Shown here: positions 35,630 through 49,408 of the stretch, piece by piece
How positions within the stretch are numbered: position 1 is the stretch's first letter
Layout of the letters: each line of letters begins with the position of its first letter
Origin: Synaphobranchus kaupii
Lineage: Eukaryota; Chordata; Actinopteri; Anguilliformes; Synaphobranchidae
Direction of reading: 5' to 3'
Assembly (NCBI GenBank): GCA_029718625.1
Contig: CM056380.1
Location: forward strand, 104,413,893-104,477,892
DNA length: 64,000 nt
The notes under the pieces: model-generated
What the model was told of the DNA's origin: nothing
Databases searched by the model: none
The model's input: the letters and a program-made list of their open reading frames with translations, nothing else
Position numbers and translations under genes: made by a program

Positions 35630-35661
35630 ATAATGTCCAAAATTCCGAACTATCCCTTTAA

Positions 35662-36992
35662 TTATGAAAATACATTAATTTAAGGCATGATCATAAAAGG
35701 TACACGGGTCTTTGTAGAAAACAACTATTTCTCTTCTTTAGTTGTGACCTCAGGTCGGTTCAGTCGGGTCTAGAGAATTCTAGGTATCCTGAACTAAAAC
35801 AGATTCAAGACTGAAACCAAAGAATCTTCAACTGAATAGGCCTTTATTAACAGAGTTTGTTGGAGTCAATTATTCAGCATGCGTGGACAAACAAGTTCAC
35901 CCAGGACATGCAGCAATGAACTCTGGGATTGGCAGGGGCACAACACCTGAACACAATAACTAACACCCCTTGAAACAATGCAGTAAATTCACAGCAAAAT
36001 TTCCAGTGTTAATTCAACTCTAACAGTGTCGATTCAACTCTAGCAGTGTACATATGAGCTGCTCTGGCCAGATTAGGCTCATATGTACACTGTTAGAGTT
36101 AAATTAACACTGGACATTTTACTGTGAAGTATCATCTGTCTTTGGTCTCACGTCACTCACTCTTAATACGAAGCCTGCTGTGGGCCCCTTTTTCAAAGAA
36201 AGAGAGAAGTGAGGACACTTCCATTTAAACATTGGAATGCTAACTCATAATACAATGAAAGGGAGTAAACCTAATGTATTAAGGCATATATTCAATAAAC
36301 TTGTATAAAACACACACATTAGTATTCCATGTGTCAATCATGTATTGGTTAGTATGTAAACTTATCATTGGTCTATGTATTGGTTAAAATACAAAAGATA
36401 AAGCACTGTGTTCCTTTAATCAATATTGCAGTCTGACTACAAAGAAGACGATAGATAATCGTGACTGCGTCACACAGTCTGACATGCAACAATCGTAAAG
36501 GACGGCAAAAATCGTGTATACCAGCCTTAAGCTAAACGCAAGTTCGACAGTTCTGAAAGCTGTGCTTCACCTTTGGCCTAGTTAACATAAAATCTGAATT
36601 TCAGAAATTTGAATCAGAGACATTTGTATTTATGGATCTGAATTTTTAAAACCTGAATTTCAAAAATTTGTATCCGAGAGATTTATATTTATGGGTCTGA
36701 ATTTCAAAAATCTGAATTTTTGATATTTGAAAAAAACATCATTGTTTAAAAATGCTAATTTAAGAAATACACCACACACCGCTCTCCTCCGGGAGCCGCA
36801 TTGATTGCATTTGCATAATGACCGCATTAGTGAACTAAGACAGTGATCATGTATATAAACTGTTATTTTATATACCCAAAATGAAAAATATTTAAATTGA
36901 TTAAAATGTGTTTTATTTTCCTAGAGGAAATGTGTTACACTCCAACAGTAGTTTTATAGTTTTAGCCTACATACAGTACGCTACTGTTTACT
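35662..36992. other. Intergenic with a 141-bp palindromic MITE
   Basis: 35988-36128 is a fold-back element (TTCACAGCAAAATTTCCAGT against ACTGGACATTTTACTGTGAA). 36570-36760 has degenerate tandem phrases (TCTGAATTTCAAAAATTTG). No gene. Confidence 0.75.
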
Positions 36993-38332
36993 AGAGCCCG
37001 ACTGATATGGGATTTTTGAGACCGATACCGATATCGAATTTAGGGGGGGGGGGGGGATTCACAGATTACCGATATGGCAGCCGATATAGTGAACTTTTGA
37101 GCTTGCATGAAAATAGACCTTTTCTACGTGGATTGTGCACAAATTTAGCACCAATATAACTATGCAAAAGTACTCAGAAGACTGCTTTCTAAAACAAATA
37201 ACTTTATTACAAAAAAGTTTACATTATTAAATTATTATAATATTAACACGATTAACATCATCAAGCAATTTTTAAAATTAACACTGATCAAATAAAGAAT
37301 AGAAATGAAATACATAGCAAAATAAACATCAGTACTTTAAGTAACTTACTGACCATTTCAATAAAGAATAAATAAAAATAAAATAAATAAATGCAGCTTT
37401 CTGTCTGGTCACATAATGTTGGCTAACAAGGGGAAAAAAGAGCCAAACTAAATGGCCCGTTCACTGAAGGATGCATCAATTTAAAACCCCTCAGAGCTAG
37501 GATCGGAAAAGTTTAGAAAACCCTTAACTGGTTTTAGCCGTGAGTGTGTACAGGATCGGTTACCGAAACCTACCATCATCTTACTTGGGTCATAAATAAA
37601 GAATGGTGCTCCCAAGTTTCGTCGGAATTTCAAACATTTTCGCAATTAATTTGACAGTTGAACGTGTGTTTATTTTATTATTATTATCATGTTATCTCTA
37701 CATTATGGCTACTGATTGTGGCTTAACTTGGACGGAGGAGATGCGTTACATCTCCGTAAACACTTGGAAAGCGGCAATGATGACTGGTAATAGATTCCAT
37801 ACCAATAAGGCTTTTCCTCTCCTCTCACCCTAAAGTTAGCTGAGCAGGGGCTGTTTCACAAAGCAGAATTACTGAGTTAGTTTGAAAACCTGCACTGAGT
37901 AAAACCCAGAAAAGCACTTTTTCTTCAGTCCATGTTCCAGATTTGGGAGGGTTCCGGGGTTTACTCAGTGCAGTTATTCAGCGGCAGTTTGCAAACATTT
38001 ATTATGACTGCAATTAAAGAATGACTAACATACTGTTGTGTTAATAGACTATTATTATTGACAATATTCAATTAGCTAGCAAGAGAAACATAAATTTTTA
38101 TTCCTTCCTTTCATTCAGTGAGTCTTCCTCCAGCGGCAGCGCTGCTCTCTGACTGAGTGAAGATTCCCTGTCACATGATATGTTGTGGGAGAACCACTAG
38201 ATGGAGTGCTAAGAGCACCCACGTCTCAGTGTAAAAAAATAAATAGCCTATATCGGTCGTTCATATCGGCCACGTCATCCTTGACCGCCGATACAGTATG
38301 GTCCAGAAATGCAAATATCGACCCTGGACAGC
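36993..38332. mobile_element. hAT-like element remnant
   Basis: Starts TAGAGCCCGACTGATATGGG, a start common among fish hAT elements. A decayed CCGATACAGTATGG and ATATCGACCCTGG lie near the far end. A poly-G tract is at 37044-37056. Borders approximate, no transposase read. Confidence 0.45.
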
Positions 38333-39553
38333 CTCCCACTGGGCCTTGACCCTAATGCTACCATCACCTTATATTCCCTCCCTGCTCCCAGCCCACCCTG
38401 CTCCAACCCTTATTCTGTCAGATGACTGATGCTAATATTTTCCTAAAAGAATAGATATAATAATAAAATGTGTGCACATAAAAGATGTACTGCCTGTATG
38501 AATATTATTTGTCATTAGAAAACAATTGCCCTTGTTGCTCATACCTGGAGAAGTATGATCTTGGCAAACTAAAACAAACAGATAAAAATTATTGTACAAA
38601 AAAAAAGGGGGGTATCATCTGGTGACATTGGTTATGTTGTACCAGAGTGGTGAAGGAACTCAGCAAGTCATCCACAGTGAGCCCTATATGTATATTTAAG
38701 GACAGTGCAACATATCTTATGTCTCAAAAGGGTAAAAGTGTGTAGATATAGTAGATTTTCTTTAGCGCCAATGAATTGTCCAATTGAACTCAGCAGGACA
38801 AACAATGGCTAGTTATCGCTCTTTGTCTATGAGATGGTTTAAGACTGACTTGAAACCCAAGAATCTTGATACTTTTTACCCATTTAGTAGTAATCCACTA
38901 TATCCATTGTCATATATGTACAATACACATTGCCACATTGACAAATTTAACATTTCCTGAAACCTTGGGATGTCGACATTATCATACCAAAATGATGTGT
39001 AGCTGAAATACTTTTGGAGGCAAAAGTATTGTATATTTAGGCATAAAAATTGAAAGTGTGTGGTCAGGAAATTAATAGCAGTGCAGTTTCAACAGAGGAA
39101 AAATACCACAAGGTGAATTAGAAAAATACATTACTTTATTCAACAGTTCATACACATATCATGGCATAGCATATGCAGCAAAGGTAAAAAATCTACAGGG
39201 TATTTGGGAAGCAAAATAGTAGGCAGGAAAAACATAGATGAGTCGTAGTTCATAGATAGTTTTATACAAACTGAATACCAAGCACTTCAAATGGTGTAGG
39301 GCAGCTGGGGCCACAGCATACAGCATGCTACGGTTTTGAAACACAATTTAGACAGGGTGGGCACTAAATACACCATGGTACTCCAAATGATGTGAGGCAG
39401 ATATAGCCAAACGTAATGCACAGGGGTTGACATTTTGAGAGTCACTGGCCCGGACGTGTTAGTTGTAGAGCTTTGTATAGAACAACAGAGGGTGATGCCA
39501 AAGGGTAGAGGTAGATGAACATTATGAAATCATTGTAATTCAAGGAAAATATC
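38333..39553. other. Intergenic, nothing recognised
   Basis: AT-rich, no convincing gene or element ends. Confidence 0.5.
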
Positions 39554-39567
39554 AAAATCATGTAATT

Positions 39568-39937
39568 TGGGTGCCATGGTGGTACAGCGGTAAAAGCGCC
39601 CACTTTCAGTTGGCGCAGTTGTACTCCGAGGATCGGGTTTGCGCCCCGGTCCTGCCAGATCCGAGCATGGCCGACGCCCTGTGGGAGCAGCAATTGGTGG
39701 CTGCTCCCGGGTCGGGGGAGGGACTCGGAGAGAATCGTCGCTCATAAGACAGCCCTGGGAGAGCTGGACTCACGGTCTCGAGAAGTCGCGCCTTGAAGAC
39801 GACGTGGCGCCCTCTATCCTGCTACCGGACGAAGGGGTTTTATCGGCGGTTCTCTAGCGGTTGCTCAGTTACAATTCTAGTCTAATTGTCTAATTGGCTA
39901 CCAAATTGGGAGAAAAAGGGAAAAATCTGAAATTAAA
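39568..39937 (+). mobile_element. tRNA-derived SINE
   Basis: The head GGGTGCCATGGTGGTACAGC has a TGGTACAGCGGT A-box and a GGTTTGCGCCC B-box-like stretch. The tail is GGCTACCAAATTGGGAGAAA followed by A-rich sequence. Flanking target duplication AAAATCATGTAATT / AAAATCATGTCATT (39554-39567 and 39938-39951). Confidence 0.85.
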
Positions 39938-39951
39938 AAAATCATGTCATT

Positions 39952-42900
39952 CAATTATGTACAAAGATATTAGACTATTTTTTGGATTTGGACTTGTGAA
40001 ATGTACTGACCCAGTGGGCCAGTGAGAATCTCCATCAGCTGGGCCGGAGGGTTGAAAGTGGGGCTGGGCCAGGGGGCCAATGGTAATGTCAAGCCCTGCT
40101 GCAGTATGCAGGAGGTGGTAATACAATCCAGACATGAGAACAATAGACTCCTAAGGTGCTCACAAACCACTGCAGACTGAATATAACATAATGGCGTCAT
40201 GACACGTAAAGTGAATTAGAAGCAAGAATAGGGCTGGCACGACTACCAATAGACTACAGTCACAGAAAGAGGCTCTGTCCCTTCCACTATACAAGCATTC
40301 CTTGGAGCAAGACAGATGAATAAACAAATAGCAACAATAGCAGGAGATGATATATAATAGGCCTATTAAGATGCAATAAGTTTTACAATTAAAACATCCA
40401 TGAATTCATTTCCAACTCACACCCAAAAATCCCGCAGTTCTCCCCTATGGGGGCAGGTTAGAAATACTGCAGTTGTTGCTAAGAACTGGAAGAGCGTCCC
40501 TTTTAGAAGGTCTAGAGATCGGTGCCGGGAACTCTGGCCAAAGGACTCGGCATTAGGAGACAGGCACCATCAGGACTCGAGGGCATGGGGGTGTCTTACC
40601 TCTCAGGGGACGGCAACAGCGCCGCGCGGTAGCCTTGCCCTCTAGAGGCTAGAAGACAGGGAGAAGAGCAGTGAATGGAGTGCAAACTTACAGCACACTC
40701 ACGCAGATCAGACTGGTGCCAAGGAAATGACTGCTACTCTTAGCTGAAGTGGTGGGGGTCACATGAGGTGCGGTCCTCTCCCTCCGTGCGTGTATCGGTC
40801 AAGTACGGGGAACCCAACCCTGTGAGCCACTTGTCTCGTACCTCCTGAAATCTCTAGGGGCTCATTAATGCTCACAGCTTTGACTGGTTGGCCTGGGAAC
40901 ACGGAGCGTTCTGCATTGCTTAGGAGATGCTTCCACAAAAAGGTAGAAAAACCAGTTGAAGTCTATGGTTGCCAGAGACTACATGCACACACCTCAGTAG
41001 ACACAGACCATAGACTATAGACACAGGACGCTTGTCAGTGAGCCGATGTATTGTGTATAAATGCCCAGAGCTATGAACCATGAGCCAGTCTCATAGCTTG
41101 TATTACACAGTATAAACTAAGTGGTTGGTGCTCCTCTGCTTTGATGGGCACTCAGTATGTTTCAAAGTGGTTTTGATTGACATTGATTTCATTATTGTTT
41201 GTTCCTTTATATGCTGGCATGCCTGTGTGTAAACAGGAGCTCCTATATATGTGTGTAAACAGGAGCTGCTCCTCCAATGTCAGATCTAATCAAAACAGAG
41301 GACCAACAATTGGATCACTCTTCTGATGTGTCTTGATGGAGATATTGTATTCATACCATCATATTAAGTTATTGTATTTATGCCATAACATTTACTTAGG
41401 CTAAATAATGTAGGCATATAACTCACATTCTCGGTTCTTGCAGCAAAAACCTAGATTTTTTATTTAGGTATTTTTTTATTGGCTTGTTATAAACGTGAAA
41501 ACTTTCTGTACAACGCACGTTACTTTATTTCCAAATTTCTCAGTTTTGGGGGCATTCACCGCCGAAACCCTCAATATTTCAAAGAAGAGGGTAAAAATGT
41601 GTAGGCATTTTTTTCTTTGAGGGGGGGGGTAGTCTTTTTCCTTAAACACTGGCCGTTTGCCTGTGTAGACCTAAAGCCTTTTTGGTTGTGAACAGTTATA
41701 GCCCGCGTTAATACTTCTCACGGTTCAGGTAGGCCTAATAGCCCATAGCCTTTGTTTAGATGTCAGAAGTTCCAAAGCAGCCATAATTTTGTACAGAACA
41801 TATGTTGCTTTTATTAATAAAACATCTTCGCAAAAACAGTTTGTTATTGATATACAAGAATCTCAGCCTGTTAGGTTTCTGCATTCTGTGTTAGTTTGTT
41901 TTATTTATGTTTCTCATTTTTCCCCTATTTATTTATTATGATTATTTTGTGCTTTCAGTGTTCCATGTTTTGCATTACTGTCACTCCCTGTCATCGTCAC
42001 ACCATTCGGGAGCCTTTGGTGATTTTGGTTTTTCTCTGTATTTCTTCTGTCACGCACTTCCTTCATACTAATTATCTCATTGTATATAATACTAATTAAC
42101 TAACTACTACTAACAGCTTAGATTTAGGTTTTGTACTAATTAACTAACTCACTAACCTTAGTTTCTCGCTGCAGCTGTCTCTCTTTCTGCCTGTTCTATC
42201 ACTAATTATCTTTCTTTGGTTCCTCTTAACTACAGCTGACTCTCGTTTCCGCTTTCCTATTCCTTGTATGCACTTGTCTACCTGCTAACCCCAGGCCGTT
42301 TCTATTCTAAATACTATTATAAACTATAATAAACAGACAGGAAAACACAGGGAACTAGTAAACAGGGAACTGATATTCCTAGGTGAGGATATCAGTCAAG
42401 GTGGAGTCTGAAGAGGTGTGTCTTCAGGCCTCGACGGACAGTAACAGTGGGGTCTGTTGTTAGTTCCCCAACTCCTGTCCTTCCTCCTGAGCCACAGGCA
42501 AAATCTACATGGTATGTTGAAAGCAGCTCTGGTGGCTTGATAACAGTCTGGAATGCATTGCTTAGCATATTTAGATCCACTCAACCCCAGTGAGAAATAC
42601 ACATACAAAACAATAGAGACAACGAGTGATCATGTTCATCCTAAAGTGCATCTTACTTGAGTGGTCTCCTTCAGGTTGACAATGCCCCCCATACTACTAG
42701 CTTTAGTGGTACTGATTTAATTTGTTTAATATGCATCTAAACAATGTAAACCATGTGCTCTGGCCATCTCAGTCCCTAGATCTGAACACCTATGGGAGGT
42801 GCTAATGTGTGCCTGAAATGATGCCCCCAAAGAAAACACATTTCCTTTGGAAGAATGGTGTTAAATTTATTCACTAATGTATCACACTTCTATAATCTGT

Positions 42901-43865
42901 GGTAAAATGCGGTTTCGTATTACTGGGGGAATCTTCTAGATATCTGAATTGGATTTCAGTGGGTTGAGATCTGGAGACGACTATAACATATGGCTTACTT
43001 TACATCTTTATATTATGCTCATCATCATTCAGTGAACTCCTGGATGACACATCACAGAGACTCCCAAAGGCACAAAAATCACATAATAAAGATTACTTTA
43101 AGATTACTTAAATTGGGGTGCATTTTTTTAACCCTCTAAGGGCTTGGGTCAATCCTACTTAAAAAACAATATCCCAAATTTTCTCAGTGTTTCTAGCTTT
43201 ATTTTATTAGCAACAGTAATTTAGTTGTAGCCCACTCATGATGTTTGTTGATGCTGTGGGCTAGAACAAAGAAATGCATTTACTCGTCATAGGCTGTGGG
43301 ACGTTGCATGATGGGTGAATTCCGCATCAGTCAATAATGCTCGTTGATGGTAATACTCTGGAGTACAAGATTATAATCTGTGCCAAGTGTCGCATGATGG
43401 ACCTTCGACTTTCTCCATTGTTATCGGTGATGGTAACAGAATCGGGTGTTTCTTAAGAGTGTGGTGGGTATTTAAACTCACTTGGTGTGTGGTACATGCG
43501 TATCCTTAGTTGGATGGCAGGGTGTAAGGTCCCTTAGGAACATCTTTAGTATCTGGACTCATATGTGATGCATTGGCTCAGTCGATTTTAAGGTATAGTG
43601 CCATTTAACTTTGCTCCAGCTATTCTATACGCTATGTTCTACACTACTGCAACCACAAGGTGACTGGTATGGCCTCAACAGTAGTGAATGTTTACTACAG
43701 ATGTTCATTGCTCTTCAATCACCATCATTCTCTTTTAATAATAAAAAAGGAACATTTTTGATGAACTGGTGTTCTTTTTTCATTCAGAGTTCCCCTCACT
43801 CATGGTATAAATTGAGGGGTGGCGTAGTCTACCGTCCCCTTGTGGGGCACTACATCAAAACTCAT
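39952..43865. other. Intergenic with a LINE fragment
   Basis: 42301-42610 on the minus strand carries a frame ending VTVRRGLKTHLFRLHLD, resembling the end of L2-type LINE ORF2. It shares 42325-42400 with 19975-20035. 41879-42300 is T-rich with TAATTAACTAACT repeats. Nothing firm elsewhere. Confidence 0.5.
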
Positions 43866-46103
43866 CAACTACTTGTTCGATATTGAGACAGAAAGTCTAG
43901 GATCAACAGGAGCATAGGTAGCCTACTGGTAATTATGGCTCTGCTCTAAGCCTGAAATTAAGCAGCATGTCACCCACAGAAACCTATGTATTGGAACATG
44001 AAGACTACATGTTGAGTCCATGGTTCAGTGAATAGTTTATTTACAAATCTACAGTATTTAAAGATGATTATTAAATACTTATTGAAAATAAGTATTATTG
44101 AAAGGATAGATTCCAGTTTTTTTGGTCTTATACTTTCATGGTAAGAGACAATCATGTAAAATTGTGTGACTATCTCATTAACTTTCAAAAGTTTCTCCTT
44201 TCACACTCACCTCCATGTCACTTGCCCCTTGCATCAGGCTTTGGAATACCTGTGTGTGTTAATGTGTGTGTATTAATGTGTGTGTGTTAATGTGTGTGTG
44301 TTAATGTGTGTGTATTAATGTGTGTGTGTTAATGTGTGTGTGTTAATGTGTGTGTATTAATGTGTGTGTGTTCATGTGTGTGTGTTAATGTGTGTGTATT
44401 AATGTGTGTGTGTTAATGTGTGTGTATTAATGTGTGTGTGTTTTAGTGTGTGTGTGTTTTAGTGTGTGTGTGTGTGTGTGTTAATGTGTGTGTATTAATG
44501 TGTGTGTGTTAATGTGTGTGTGTATTAATGTGTGTGTGTGTGTGTGTGTGTGTTAATGTGTGTGTGTTAATGTGCGTGTATTAATGTGCGTGTGTTAATG
44601 TGTGTGTGTTAATGTGTGTGTGTGTGTGTGCGTGTGTTAATGTGTGTGTATTAATGTGTGTGTGTGTGTTAATGTGTGTGTGTTAATGTGTGTGTGTGTG
44701 TGTGCGTGTGTTAATGTGTGTGTATTAATGTGTGTGTGTTAATGTGTGTGTGTGTGTTTGTCTATCCTTATTTTGCAGACTGGGCACCTCCTGCGTCACC
44801 TTCAGTGATACTCAGAACTAAAGGAGGCTCACCAGATCTGACTGATCACCGCTGTCAGAGCCAATCAGACCACCGCAAAATGTCCCTCGCTTGAGATAAC
44901 ACTTACACTGACACCTACACAACCACGCTCTAATCGACCCTGGAGAGGAGCTGAACACACAGCGCTCCAGGCAAGAAACTCTGGGCATATAGCCATCATC
45001 ATGTGTGTTTACTTCTTTGATTAAGTTACTTTATGCATTATATAATCATATAATTATATATACCTATAATCCTTTAATATCTTTATTTTATATTTTAAAT
45101 CATCTGTAGAAAGTAGTAGAACGAACCCAGTAAAAGAAGGAAATTATTCTGTACTATGTGTGTGATTTGTTATTTGCAAGTTGAATTACTTGAATCTTTA
45201 AAATGGGTAAATTGTTGCTTCTGATTCACTTCTTTGATTAAGTTACTTTATGCATTAGATAATTATATATACCTATAATCCTTTAATATCTTTATTTTAT
45301 ATTTTAAATAATCTGTAAGTAGAAAGAACCCAGTAAAAGAAGGAAATTATTCTGTAGTATGTGTGTGATTTGTTATTTGCAAGTTGAATTACTTGAATCA
45401 TTAAAATAGCTAAATTGTTGCTTGAACTTTAGTATGATTCACTTCTAATTCATTTGATCTAATGAATGTTTGTTCTCCTGGGACTGAAAGTAGGAGAAAC
45501 CCCCCCCCAATTCCTCTAATCACTCCTGTGGGCAAAGTTGTGGCTCATGACATGATATAATATTCTTAGTTCATCAATACCCTGTGACCAATGAACTGAT
45601 GATTCTACATATTCCTCCTCCTTGTTTGTGCTAGTATAAAGACTTCACTCACGACAAGTTTTGAGAACCTTCACGGAATGCTTATAGAGCTGACGCGTTG
45701 CTTCTCCCAGTGCTGTTGTTACTCATTTTATTTATTATTCTTTAATAAAATATGCCCTTTTTCAGCTCAGTCTGGAATTTATTTAGAGAATTGCAGTGTT
45801 ACATTTTTACCCTTCAGTTTCCTTGCTTATAGGGATCGTTCGGAATTTTGGACATAATGTCTCAATTACGACTTACCCATGATGTAGTTGATTGATGGAA
45901 ACCATTTTCAGCTAATTCCATGCGGTCCTTCTTTTGGACATACACACATTGCTAATGCTAGCGCAACTCTATGGTAACCGGTAGCATCCAGTACCAAACG
46001 CACTTAAACGCTCCACAGTGCACCCAAAGCAAATAAAATACGACGACAGTCTATCGGGGTTTTGAGTGTTTATACCATCATTTTTGAAGTCAAACTATCG
46101 TTG
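43866..46103 (+). repeat. Segmental duplication, copy 2
   Basis: Near-identical to 26639-28576. About 300 bp longer because the TG-rich minisatellite (44251-44757) has grown. It breaks off inside the piggyBac-like end. No other gene A exon accompanies it. Confidence 0.95.
44779..44894 (+). pseudogene. samhd1: Orphan copy of the samhd1 terminal exon
   Basis: Same acceptor, frame and TGA as 27238-27353, with one Gly-to-Glu change seen (CAGGGC to CAGAGC). The poly(A) signal AATAAA is copied too (45744-45749). With no upstream exons nearby it can only be used by long-range splicing from gene A, which would be phase-compatible. Confidence 0.75.
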
Positions 46104-47561
46104 TGTATTTTTATTATTGTGTACTATTATTGTGTATCGAGTGTACTAGGTGGTTGGCAGGGAGTGTAAATGAGGGGGGTCTGGGGGGCATGGCTCCCTG
46201 TAGAAAATTTTGATTCAAATAACCCTTAAATGGTGATACAGAATCACTATTAAATGGTTCATCCTGGTGATTTTGTCAGTTCCAACCAATCAGCTGTCAA
46301 ATAGCTCACAATTCATTCCTCACTCATCATTTGAATACCAACTTCAGTGTTGCTCCAGGTGTATTGACAACAAAAATCTTACCATTTAATGGGTGTAATG
46401 GTGCAGCTCTCTGAACATCCCTGCCTGTAGAATTCCCTATCCCGATATGGGTAACTTGTCTGTCTCAGGATCCTACACTTTCTCTCTCCAGAAATGAATG
46501 TTTTTCTCTCTCACTGCAAACTGCCTGCTACTATTGATCAGAAAGGTATAGGGATATTAGCAGAGGTCTAAAATCCAGGTCCTTCCCAGTATGTTCTTAG
46601 TCTTGCACATGACAAACTTAGTCTTGCACATAACTTAGAATAGGGGTCCTAGTTAGCAGCAACTACAGCAAAAACACAATAGCTAACGCACACGTATTTG
46701 CTATTGCACAAATGTAATTCAATTCTATCAAGCTTCTCCAGCTAGCTAGCGAGCACGTAGCAAACGTATCAGATATATAGATAAGTTAACGTTACTAACT
46801 AGGTAAGTTAGAAAACAATTATTCAAGCTGATATAACTGTTTAACCAACTAAAATGATCGATCATTCATTTCTTTAAAATTAAATCAAGACAAAAAAACC
46901 AATGGCCTGGTGATGGCTTTCTATTTTCTCCTACCTTCTCTATTCTCTCTTTGCACGTTATCTGGCTTTAGCTGTAGGATAGTGAGGGGACACGTTCGCA
47001 TAAACGTTATAAAATGGAAGTTGTTGGCATGAAATGATTTAGCGCCTGTTAGTTAACTAGCTAGTCACCAAGCTAGCTATCAGATGAAGAGCAAGTTAAA
47101 TAGATGTTTTGCTTGGTTATCTTCTAACATTACTGCAAGAATATACATTTGTTCTTCCACCGGAATGCGGTGGCTTTAAATGACTAGCGAGTTCACCTGT
47201 CGGAAAAAAGAACGGACCTGGTTTGTTTATTAAAAAATAAGGGGAGCGCAAATGGTGGGCGGAGTCAGAACATTTCGCAGATCTGAGTGCAATATGCAAA
47301 TGAGATGTAATTTCTGTAGGCTACTCGCCCTGTCACAGGATGGGGGTGTGGCTGAGGCTAGCCTCACAGACAAGTATTTTCAATGTACTCTGCTCGGTAC
47401 CATCTCATTCTACATGAGCCGCTTAGAGGTACTGTACTGTGAAATGCTTTTGAGTGAGGCTGAACGTCACCCTCGGCAAAATAGCCTTGCGAGCATAATG
47501 CGCATGTGTGCAGACCTGTTGAAGCAAAAATTAGACTCAGATGCGCTCTCGCTATAGCCTA
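46104..47561. other. Intergenic, nothing recognised
   Basis: No gene or element ends seen. A frame at 47252-47557 has no recognisable family. Confidence 0.5.
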
Positions 47562-47565
47562 TATA

Positions 47566-49298
47566 AACATCGAACAAAAAGTTCGGAAATTTGTGTTTGG
47601 TAGATTATTTATCTGTTGTAACAATGCTTCTTGGCAATACATTTTATACCTTTGGAAAGCATGTTTATTTCCCTTTTAAATTGTGCCCCATTTGTAAGGA
47701 ACATGCATTTGTGGGATGAGCAGCACAGCTGAGTATGTGGGTTGCGCTCATGTAAAATTAGCCAAATCTTCTCTGCCAATGCCAAACAGCTTATTCTGCT
47801 GTTGCTATCGACTCGTTTGGTGTTGTTTGGTGGATTGGATGATTGAGGTCTATCAGTAACAAGGAAGAAACCAGACATATTGGCAATTTTACAATTTATT
47901 CATTTAACAAACAGTCAGGAGCCTCAGTAGCGTTTGGAAGAACCATACACAGCCACAACAGCCTGGCACCTCCTCCTCATGCTGGTCACCAGCCTGGTCA
48001 CACACTGCTGTGGGATGGCATTCCACTCCTCAACCAGGAATTGTCGCAAGTCAGCCAACATGGTTGTTTTGGTCACTCTAGCACGAACAGCACGCCCCAG
48101 CTGATCCCACAAGTGTTCAATTGGGTTGAGGTCAGGACTGTTGGCAGGCCATTCCATTCTCTCTACTCCCAAATTCTGGAGGTAGTCTCTGATAAACCCG
48201 CACTGTGGGGGCGAGCGTTGTCATCTTGGAGGATGGAGTTCGGTCCCAGACTGTGGAGATATGGGATTGCCACTGGTTGCAGAATCTCATCTCAATATCT
48301 CTCTGCATTGAGATTGCCTCCAATGATGACAAGCCTCGTTTTTCCAGTGATGGAGATGCCGCCCCACACCATCACACTGCCTCCACCAAAAGGTGTTACT
48401 CTATCGGTGCAGCAGTCAGCATAACGTTCTCCCCGTCTTTTCCACACTTTGACCCTACGATCCAACTTCCGTAGGCAGAATCTGGACTCATCGCTGAACA
48501 TAACGTTCCTCAACATGTTCAGGTTCCAGTGCAGGTGTTGCCGACACCAGCGCAAACGGGCCTGGCGGTGAAAGGCAGTCATGGCAGGCCTCCTGGCAGC
48601 CCTATGAGCCCGGAGATTGGCTGCGTGCAGTCTGTTCCGGATTGTCTGGGCCGAAAGCCGTGTGCCATATCGTCCTGCAAACCTTGACTGCAAATCTGTA
48701 GAAGACAGCCTACGGTTCCTAAGTGCTGAAAGGGTGAGGAACCGGTCTTCTTGGGACGCCCACTTCGCGGTCTGTCTCTGACATCCCCCGTTTCATGGAA
48801 CTTGGCCTTCAGTTTGGAGATGGTACTAGGGCTCACTCCAAATGATGCCGCAACTTGCTTTTGTGGAACACCAGCTTGAAGTTGCCCTATCGCACGGCCT
48901 TATCGAGATCAGACAAACGTGGCATGCCGATTCTTGGAGCAGACACCAATTGACCACTGTAGCAGGGCCCATGCTCACAGGTGCTGCCAATCAGGTGCCA
49001 ATCAGGCACCTGATTGTCAGCACCTGGGGGTATCGGAAGCTCAAAACAAGAGTCAATAGCAACAGCAGAATAAGCTGTATGGCATTGGCAGAGAAGATTT
49101 GGCAAATTTTTCATGAGCGCAACCCACATACTCAGCTGTGCTGCTCATCCCACAAATGCATGTTCCTTACAAATGGGGCACCATTTAAAAGGGAACTAAT
49201 CAGGCTTTCCAACGGTATAAAATGTATTGCCAAGAAGCATGGTTACAACAGAGAAATAATCTACCAAACACAAATTTCCGAACTTTTTGTTCGATGTT
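47566..49298 (-). mobile_element. Tc1-like element with inverted ends of about 90 bp
   Basis: Ends AACATCGAACAAAAAGTTCG and CGAACTTTTTGTTCGATGTT, with TA at 47564-47565 and 49299-49300. The inverted similarity continues inward to about 47660 and 49207. Confidence 0.88.
47924..48934 (-). pseudogene. Tc1-like DD34E transposase remnant
   Basis: Frames in order: GQLQAGVPQKQVAASFGVSP near 48900, STISKLKAKFHETGDVRDRP, then RHAANLRAHRAARRP-like and VMFSDESRFCL, then LQDDNARPH near 48215, then [17 protein letters not shown] at 48150. At least three frameshifts separate them. The spacing from Asp to Glu is 34 once the shift is ignored. Confidence 0.85.
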
Positions 49299-49408
49299 TA
49301 TGTACCGAATTCTTATATAAAATTATATATTTTTGCAGACGATTTTATTCATTTCATTTTTAATCCCTTTTGGAGGCTCAGCTTCCGTTAGCCTCAATGA
49401 CAGTCCGC

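Larger units (their letters stand above)
31470..35657. mobile_element. Palindromic piggyBac-like MITE with two nested transposons
   Basis: Ends AGGGATAGTTCAGAATTTTG and CAAAATTCCGAACTATCCCT, both bordered by TTAA (31466-31469 and 35658-35661), the piggyBac target. The inside is a long palindrome centred near 31830-31840 (GGCGGCAGAGCTATACTTTA and its complement). The right arm is interrupted by an IS630-type transposon at 32010-34529 and a Harbinger-like element at 34654-35629. Confidence 0.85.

Noticed and set aside
47252..47557. 101-residue open frame
   Set aside because: No recognisable motif and no splice or repeat context; probably chance.
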